Source: Trema orientale
Taxonomy: Eukaryota; Streptophyta; Magnoliopsida; Rosales; Cannabaceae
Length of the DNA stretch: 64,000 nt
NCBI GenBank assembly: GCA_002914845.1
Contig: JXTC01000023.1
Span: 649,622-713,621 of the forward strand
Reading direction: 5' to 3'
In this document: positions 57,622-64,000 of the stretch, one piece after another
Numbering within the stretch: the stretch's first letter is position 1
How the letters are laid out: every line of letters begins with the position of its first letter
Made by a program: the position numbers and the translations under genes
Notes under the pieces: generated by a model
What the model was told of the DNA's origin: nothing
Seen by the model: the letters and a program-made list of their open reading frames with translations, nothing else
Database searches by the model: none

Positions 57622-60600
57622 ATGGCAGAAGTATTCATAGCAACAAAGTTGGCAGAGGCAGTTGTATCCCAAGTTGTCCAAAGAATCTCTAATCTACTCC
57701 ATTATGAAGCAACTTCCTTAAGCAGTGTGAGGGAGGAAGTGGAGAGCCTGCGAACCGAGTTGACTCGGATCAAGTACTTCTTGAAAGATGCCGACAGCAA
57801 GCAAGAACAAGATGAACGCGTGCGCAATTGGGTGGCAGAAGTTAGAGATGTGGCTTGTGAGATTGAGGATGCCATTGAGACCTATATCTTCAAAGTCCAC
57901 TCAACCTACATCAAAGCTTTTCATCTCCGTAAACTTCGGTCCCAAATCAACTCCATCAAGGATAAGATTAGAAGTATCCGTGAAAGCAGACAAACCTACC
58001 AAATTGAATTTAGTAGTATAAGTGGAGAAGGAAGCAATAGTTCTTTGAACAAACTGAGAAGATCATATCCGGATGACGAAGACAAGGATGTTATTAGCTT
58101 GAAGGATACTATGATGGATTTGAAAGCTCAGCTGATAAAAGAGGAAGATCGACTTTGTGTTGTTTCTATTGTGGGTATGGGTGGCTTAGGCAAAACCACA
58201 CTCGCCAAGAAAGTGTATAACGATGTTGATGTAAAGAAGCTTTTTGATAGCCAGGCATGGGTTTTTATATCTCAGCAATATGCGCTAAGGGAAGTTTTGT
58301 GTGAAATCCTTATGCAAATTGGTTTTCAATCTCAACTTGAAAGAAAAAACTTGGATGCAAAGAAGTACACCAAGGAACTGCTAGAAGAAAGAAAAAATCG
58401 ACGAGAGAATTTAAAGGACTTGGAAGAACGTGAGTTACTTGAATGGGTGAAAGCTGAGTTAGACGATAAGCGCTATCTTATTGTTCTTGACGATATTTGG
58501 AGCATCGATGCTTGGTATGGCATTAAAAAAGCTTTTCCAAAAGGAAAAATGGGAAGCAAAGTCCTATTTACCACACGAAAAATGGAAGTAGCAAAGTCTG
58601 CTGATCCTTATGGTTTCTCGATTGAACCTCCACTTTTAACTCTCGAAGAAAGTTGGGAGCTTCTTCAACGGAAGGCATTTCTGAGAGAACAAGTTGGTGA
58701 AAACAGTTGTCGACCAGAATATGAGAAGGTAGGAAAAGAGTTGGTAGAAAAATGCAGATGTCTTCCTCTTGCTATTGTCGTGCTTGGAGGGTTATTAAGA
58801 ACTAAAAATTCATTGGAGGCATGGGAAAAAGTGCAAAAAGATGTACATTCACACTTGGTCAATAAAATCAAGTCAGATGAGCAATATTCAGTGGAAGATA
58901 TCTTACACTTAAGCTTCCAAGATTTGCCTTATTATTTGAAACCATGCTTCCTTTATTTGGGCTGCTTTCCAGAAGATAGTGAGATACGCAAACACAAGTT
59001 GATTCGACTGTGGATTGCAGAGGGATTTGTTCAAATGAGCGAAGAAGAAGAAGCAAGAGGACTATTGATCGAAGATGTAGCAGAGCAATACTTGGAAGAG
59101 CTGATCAATAGGTGCATTGTTCAAGTTGGCTTAAGAGACCATACCGGAAAAGGTGTCAAAACATTTCGATTGCATGATCTTATGCGAGACTTCTGCATGT
59201 CCAAATCCAAGGATGAAGCTTTCTTTAAGACTATTGAGCATAATGACGAGACGATCAATAGGAAGATGGCTGTATCTTCGTCTTGTCACTATTCTTCCAC
59301 AACTAATTCACGAAGGATAGCTGTTCATGATAATGATGGACACCTTGAAAGGCGTTCACCTCAGGTACTGGAACAAGTAGTACATCCTCATCTCCGTTCA
59401 CTTCTATGTTCTGATATGGGTACTCTCCTGATTTTATCTCTAAGAAACAAGAGTTTTCTGCTATTAAGTGTGTTGGATCTTGATTTTCCACTAGGTGGTT
59501 CAACTAAAATCCCAAGTGAAATTGGTAACTTAATCCATTTGAGGTACCTAAGGTTAAGTGGTTTTCGTATTTTTCGAGTTCATTATTTAACATTGCCAGA
59601 GTCTATAGGTAACTTGCGGAACTTGCACACTTTAGATCTTCGAGGTAATTATTTTGTTTTTCTACGAGGGACGTTGTCAAGGCTTATCCATTTAAGACAT
59701 GTGTTGATACGTAACTATAATTACCGACCTAGTGCTTGTTCATGTGCTCTTCCGATAATGGGATGTACTGCTCTCTTTGGAAAGCATACACTCAGAAACA
59801 TTGTGACTTTGAAGGGAATATATGCAGAGGATTTAATCAGATATGATGGTGTGCTNCTAAAATCCCAAGTGAAATTGGTAACTTAATCCATTTGAGGTAC
59901 CTAAGGTTAAGTGGTTTTCGTATTTTTCGAGTTCATTATTTAACATTGCCAGAGTCTATAGGTAACTTGCGGAACTTGCACACTTTAGATCTTCGAGGTA
60001 ATTATTTTGTTTTTCTACGAGGGACGTTGTCAAGGCTTATCCATTTAAGACATTTGTTGATACGTAACTATAATTACCGACCTAGTGCTTGTTCATGTGC
60101 TCTTTCGATAATGGGATGTACTGCTCTCTTTGGAAAGCATACACTCAGAAACATTGTGACTTTGAAGGGAATATATGCAGAGGATTTAATCAGATATGAT
60201 GGTGTGCTGGAATTGACTAATATTCGAGATTTAGGAATAAGTGGGTTCCTAAGTGATAAAGAAGTTAGCTTGGTCCTTAACTCCCTCGGCTCCCAATTAA
60301 TCTGCCTTCGGTCCTTGCAGATGAACTTTCGCGAGGGTGAATTCCCGAATTTGGAAGTGCTTTCTCACTGTCATGTTCTCTCTAAACTAACCTTGGTTGG
60401 GGGTTTATCACAAGAGAACTTTTTATTTTTTCCGAAAAGCCTCGCGAAATTGCGTTTGTATTATTTTCAGTTAAATCAAGAGAAATTAGCGATTTTGGAA
60501 AAGTTGCCCAACTTAAGAATTCTGCAATTGACTTACGACTGGGTGTATAATGGGATGATGAGTACTCGTGGTGATGGGTATAAATTGGTGTTCTCTATTG

Positions 60601-60884
60601 GTGGGTTCCCCAAGCTGGAGATTCTTACGCTTGCTCATTTGTTTGCGTTTGAGGATTGGGAAGTGGAGGAAGGTGCCATGAGAAATCTCAAGAGACTAGA
60701 TACTCAGCACATTCCTAAACTGAAGATGATTCCTGATGGGCTCAAATATGTCACCACCCTCCGCGAGTTCAATATATCTGAAATGAGAGAGGAATTCGGA
60801 GACAGAGTTAGAGTAAATGAAGATAGAGTTGAAGGAGAAGATTTCTACAAGGTGCGCCACATTCCCTCCATCTCAATCAAATAA
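57622..60884 (+). CDS. CC-NB-ARC-LRR disease-resistance protein (NLR gene 2, RPP13/RPP8-like), disrupted in this assembly
   Basis: The start MAEVFIATKLAEAVVSQ aligns with gene 1. Coiled coil (1-160) has EDAIE at 82-86 (gene 1: EDVIE). NB-ARC motifs: P-loop GMGGLGKTT (185-193), kinase-2 LDDIW (289-293), RNBS-B GSKVLFTTR, a GLPL site that reads CRCLPLA (378-384, the Gly replaced by Cys), RNBS-D CFLYLGCFPED, and LHD at 517-519; then LRRs. The reading frame breaks at an N (59856). Bases 59857-60208 repeat 59504-59855 with only two differences. Skipping from 59855 to 60209 keeps the frame and would give about 969 residues, nearly the length of gene 1 (964). So the break is probably an assembly fault, not a mutation. 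Role: intracellular immune receptor; specificity unknown. Confidence 0.9.
59504..60208 (+). repeat. Tandem 352-bp near-identical repeat within NLR gene 2, joined by an N
   Basis: Copies 59504-59855 and 59857-60208 differ at two positions that I can see (ACATGTGTTG versus ACATTTGTTG; CTCTTCCGA versus CTCTTTCGA). The single N at 59856 marks the join. The offset of 353 is not a multiple of three, which is why the frame breaks. Confidence 0.95.
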
Positions 60885-62400
60885 ACATTCCATCTTCTCT
60901 TCATTATGAAGGTCCCGTTCGTAATTACAATTTTCTTTAATTTGTCATCGTTCTCACACTTGTTTTTAATTGCTATTTTTTTTTTTTAATTGTAATGTAT
61001 TCAGTTTAAATTAATTTGTTCCAATACTCTTTTATATTTCTGCCCTTGTATGTAATTGCTTGGTTCCACCATTTCATTTTACCACCTAGAGGCTTCTTTC
61101 TCCTTTTTTTTTAAGTATAATTTTTCTGAAAAAAAAAAGAAAGGGATGGAATAATTTCTTTCTTTTTTTTTTTTCTAGGTATCCATTTTCGAAAAAAGTA
61201 CTCTTTTTTCTACTCTTTACATTTAAGTACTTTTTTCATATATAGAAGCACATAAATTTATTCACGAAGCGAGGGGGGGAAATTAAAATTTTTCTAAAAA
61301 ATCATTTATTTATACACATACCACTTAATCTCAAATGCAATTTGTTTCAAAATTAAGTCTTACAAGTTTTAAACCTAATACTCTCCTTCCGAGCCTATCT
61401 CATCCTCAGTGAGGATCATATATTTGTCTAATCTATCTGTTTTTTTCCCCTCTAACCACCAAATCAAATTTTAACATATTAACTTAAACATGGTTACTTT
61501 GAATCCCGTAAATGATACAAAAAATACGAGTTTTGCCCAATGCAAAAATGAGCTTAACTTTTTAATTCTGCAGAATAATTTCTTGACACTTATAATCCTT
61601 ATAAATTTATACCTTGAGCAAGTGAAAAGACACACATTTCCCTTACTAACTTATTAAAAACGCTAAAACACTAATATATTATCAGAAAATTTTCTTATAA
61701 TTTTTTTATCTTCTATTTAAAAGAATAAAAATAAATCTGATAGACACAATAAATACGAGAAAAAAAATAAGAAAAACATCTTTTTTGGCTTTGGGTTCAT
61801 ATCAAAATTGAAAGAAGAGGTAAAAACAAATTAATAAGGAGTATTACTAATTTTTACTATTAAAATTAATTAATTAGGAATCACATAATATAATACAAAT
61901 TTGAAGACATCTCAAATCTTAGTAAATTACTTTGGAGAATTCAAAAAATAAAGTTAATTTTTGCAGAACGAAAATCATTGTGTTCTGTGTCGGTATGACT
62001 TCTGTATTTTCTAACCGCTCTAATTTAAAGATATGCCAAAAGATAACTGGATGGACAAAGAAAAAGGCACACAAATTAGCAAAGATCTCTTTCTAACACT
62101 AACGCATTCTACTATTCTAGTATATTGGTAACATAACATTCGATATATGTAGCGAAAAGAATCCGTATTTCGTCTTTAACATGGAAATTCTACACCTAGA
62201 CTCCTACATAGTACATATACGTGAGAGTTCTGGGTTTAGTAGAATTAGTACTACCAAATTGTACTTTTTTTCCCTTGAAGTGATGACCATTAACGGCCAT
62301 TATTCCACACAAAAATGTAGTAGTAATACCTGTCACGAGAACATAAATATTACTAGATAGAACTATTATTATTTAAGCACTCTAATTTTAAAGAATTATT
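60885..62400. other. Downstream of NLR gene 2, nothing recognised
   Basis: T-rich 3' flank with several homopolymer runs (60980-60989, 61105-61111, 61130-61141, 61163-61175). No coding or repeat structure I can support. Confidence 0.4.
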
Positions 62401-62406
62401 CATGCG

Positions 62407-62687
62407 GAATTGAAATAAGAAGTAGTAATTTGGACTAAAATGATTTTTTTAGAAATATTTTGAAAAATGACTTTTTTAGTAATGTTACAATATTATTGTG
62501 TGATCTTGTGTGATGGAAGGTTATACAATTTGTGGCTATTGATTAGTCCTAAAAAAATCATAATATTATGATCACAAATTATATAACTTCTATTACACAA
62601 CACTGTGATACTACTAGAAATGTCATTTTTTAAAATACTCCTAAAAAAGTCATTTGAGTCCAAATTACTACTAATCAGGTCAATTTT
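62407..62687. mobile_element. MITE, AGTAGTAATTTGG family, copy 1
   Basis: The left end AGAAGTAGTAATTTGGACTA and the reverse-complemented right end TTAGTAGTAATTTGGACTCA pair over about 60 bp (continuing AAATGA.TTTTTTAG). The inner part carries a second inverted pair around CACAAATTATATAACTTC. Non-coding. Confidence 0.78.
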
Positions 62688-62927
62688 CCATCGGTTTTTT
62701 AACCTCGATGAATTGGTCTAATGTGATGAGCCAAACAATATAGTAGGAAATGGGGATTTTAGCGAAATGAAAAAATATTCCACTTTTTATTCCGAAATAA
62801 TTATTTGTAACATTGGTTTTTTATTGACAAAGTTTTTAAATATTTTGTTAATTTTAATTTGTTAACTTACAAAAGTGACATTCCGCAACTTAACCAGTCA
62901 TATGATAATGAGAAAAAATTTAGGTAT

Positions 62928-63175
62928 GGGAATAGACCTGACTAGAAGTAATTTGGGCCAAAGCGACTATTTGTGACTCTTTTGTAATAACTTTTTTATG
63001 ACTAATCTATTTTTTTTAATTAAAAAAAAAAAGGTCAATAAAGAGGCCGAAATGCCAAATTAAAAGATATCAAAAGCTTTTGACTAGTCTTATAATTGTC
63101 ATTGAAAAAAAAAACAGCATAAAGAAAAAAAAAATCTAATTAGTGACAAATTGATCCTAATGATGTCATTTCCCC
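62928..63175. mobile_element. MITE, same family, diverged copy 2
   Basis: Left GGGAATAGACCTGACTAGAA then GTAATTTGGGCCAAAG; right end inverted GGGGAAATGACATCATTAGG. Pairing is weaker than in the neighbours and the interior is A-rich. Confidence 0.45.
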
Positions 63176-63193
63176 TTTAAATCTTCGCAAGAA

Positions 63194-63317
63194 TGGGAAA
63201 TGAACATGATTAGTAGTACTCTGGGCTGAAATGACTTTTCTAAGATATTTTAGAGGAAATTTGACTTTTTATAGTAAGGTTAAAAAAAATTAAAAAATTC
63301 CGGACTTTTAAAATTTT
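63194..63317. mobile_element. MITE, same family, truncated copy 3
   Basis: Only a left end is seen: GGGAAATGAACATGATTAGT then AGTACTCTGGGCTGAAATGA and CTTTTCTAAG. The next copy begins at 63318 before any right end appears. Confidence 0.45.
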
Positions 63318-63600
63318 GGAAAATTGACCTGGGTAGTATTAATATGGAACAAAATGACTTTTTTAGTAGTCTTTTTTAAAATTGATATTTTTAGTAATAT
63401 CACAAATTGTGTGACGAGTGGTCACACAATTTATGACTATAAAATTATGACTTTTCTAAGACTAATTAATAGTCACAAATTATGTGACGCTCTGTCATAC
63501 AGAGTCACAAAACACTAAAACACAACTAGAAAAATTATTTTTTAAATCACTATTAAAAAAGTCATTTTAGTCAAAATTACTACTATTTTTTTCAATTTCC
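63318..63600. mobile_element. MITE, same family, copy 4
   Basis: Left GGAAAATTGACCTGGGTAGT; right inverted GGAAATTGAAAAAAATAGTA then GTAATTTTGACTAAAATGAC. Interior GTGTGACGAGTGGTCACACA is itself a palindrome. Confidence 0.72.
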
Positions 63601-63619
63601 CTAAAATTTTTGAAAAATT

Positions 63620-63885
63620 ATGGAAATACTTAGAAAAATATCACTTTTAAATATATTTATAAAAATATCACTTTTCACTAATTGATGAGATACTTGAGAT
63701 AATTGGTCAAGTTACTTGGGGTAATCAGACTACTTACCTTAGATAACTATTGATTACTCCAAGTAACATAATTGGCTATCTCGAGTACCTTTAAAAAGTA
63801 CCAATTTTAAAAAAAGTGAATTTTTCTAAAAATTTATTAAAGAGTGGCATTTTTTAATAAATCTGAGGTTCCTCAAAAAATTTAG
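63620..63885. repeat. Inverted repeat with CTTGAGATAATTGG / AAGTTACTTGG arms
   Basis: Arms 63692-63731 and 63752-63791 pair: ACTTGAGATAATTGGTCAAG with the inverted ACTCGAGATAGCCAATTATG, and GTTACTTGGGGTAATCA with GTTACTTGGAGTAATCA. The outer AAAAATATCACTTTT / AAAAAGTGAATTTTT phrases also pair loosely, and similar phrases occur near 48950-49090. Confidence 0.6.
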
Positions 63886-64000
63886 ACCACTTAGCCAACA
63901 TTTTAGACTATGGGCCTGAGTTCATGTAAAAAGCCTAAAAAAAGAGATTACTATAATGACAGGCGATTACTATATTAGTGCGATCTCTTTATGATCATAA

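Noticed and set aside
1..64000. CRISPR arrays, bacterial operons, ribosomal RNA genes or an integrated virus
   Set aside because: No regularly spaced repeats, no rRNA-like sequence and no viral genes were seen; the window is plant nuclear DNA.

Overview
The window is nuclear DNA of a flowering plant, most likely a eudicot. It is AT-rich and dominated by plant transposon families (CACTA/En-Spm, hAT, L1-type LINE, Ty1-copia, Ty3-gypsy, tRNA-type SINEs, MITEs). Its only host genes that look functional are two coiled-coil NB-ARC LRR (CNL) disease-resistance genes of the RPP13/RPP8-like class. The species cannot be fixed from this sequence. Single Ns (24953, 27588, 59856) and a 111-base N block (53007-53117) show a draft assembly.

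Layout. 1-5055: 5' part of a CACTA transposon on the minus strand, with degraded TNP2 transposase, DUF4218 and DUF4216 regions and a GC-rich subterminal repeat array. 5056-8300: repeat-rich DNA with a palindrome and inverted arrays of a ~120-bp unit. 8440-13897: a decayed L1-type LINE (+). 14010-14588: two MITEs of one family. 14693-16777: a non-autonomous CACTA element. 18284-22197: MITE, leader exon, leader intron and single coding exon of NLR gene 1. 22198-35800: degenerate repeats, several MITEs, Ty1-copia remnants, a SINE, an unusual palindrome and an NLR LRR relic near 30.1-30.7 kb. 35815-47775: a gypsy fragment flanked by two copies of a ~360-bp host repeat and split by a 9.6-kb CACTA element with a perfect GCT target duplication; that CACTA in turn holds a copia solo LTR and a 3.4-kb hAT element. 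48060-48420: a sequence matching the leader exon of NLR gene 1. 48421-57524: inferred 9.1-kb leader intron of NLR gene 2, containing two SINEs, a CACTA end and a short copia element with hAT insertions. 57622-60884: NLR gene 2, interrupted by a 352-bp near-identical repeat next to an N that looks like an assembly error. 62.4-63.9 kb: a MITE cluster.

How it fits together. This is a small NLR cluster (two full-length paralogues in the same orientation plus at least one relic) expanding by duplication and heavily invaded by transposons. Both genes share the architecture non-coding leader exon / leader intron / one long coding exon. The first intron is about 0.45 kb in gene 1 and, by inference, about 9.1 kb in gene 2. 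I see no unknown gene system with strong support; the most interesting signals are structural (the intron inflation, the nested transposons with datable target duplications, the gypsy fragment between duplicated NLR-upstream segments, and inverted-array or palindromic repeats).
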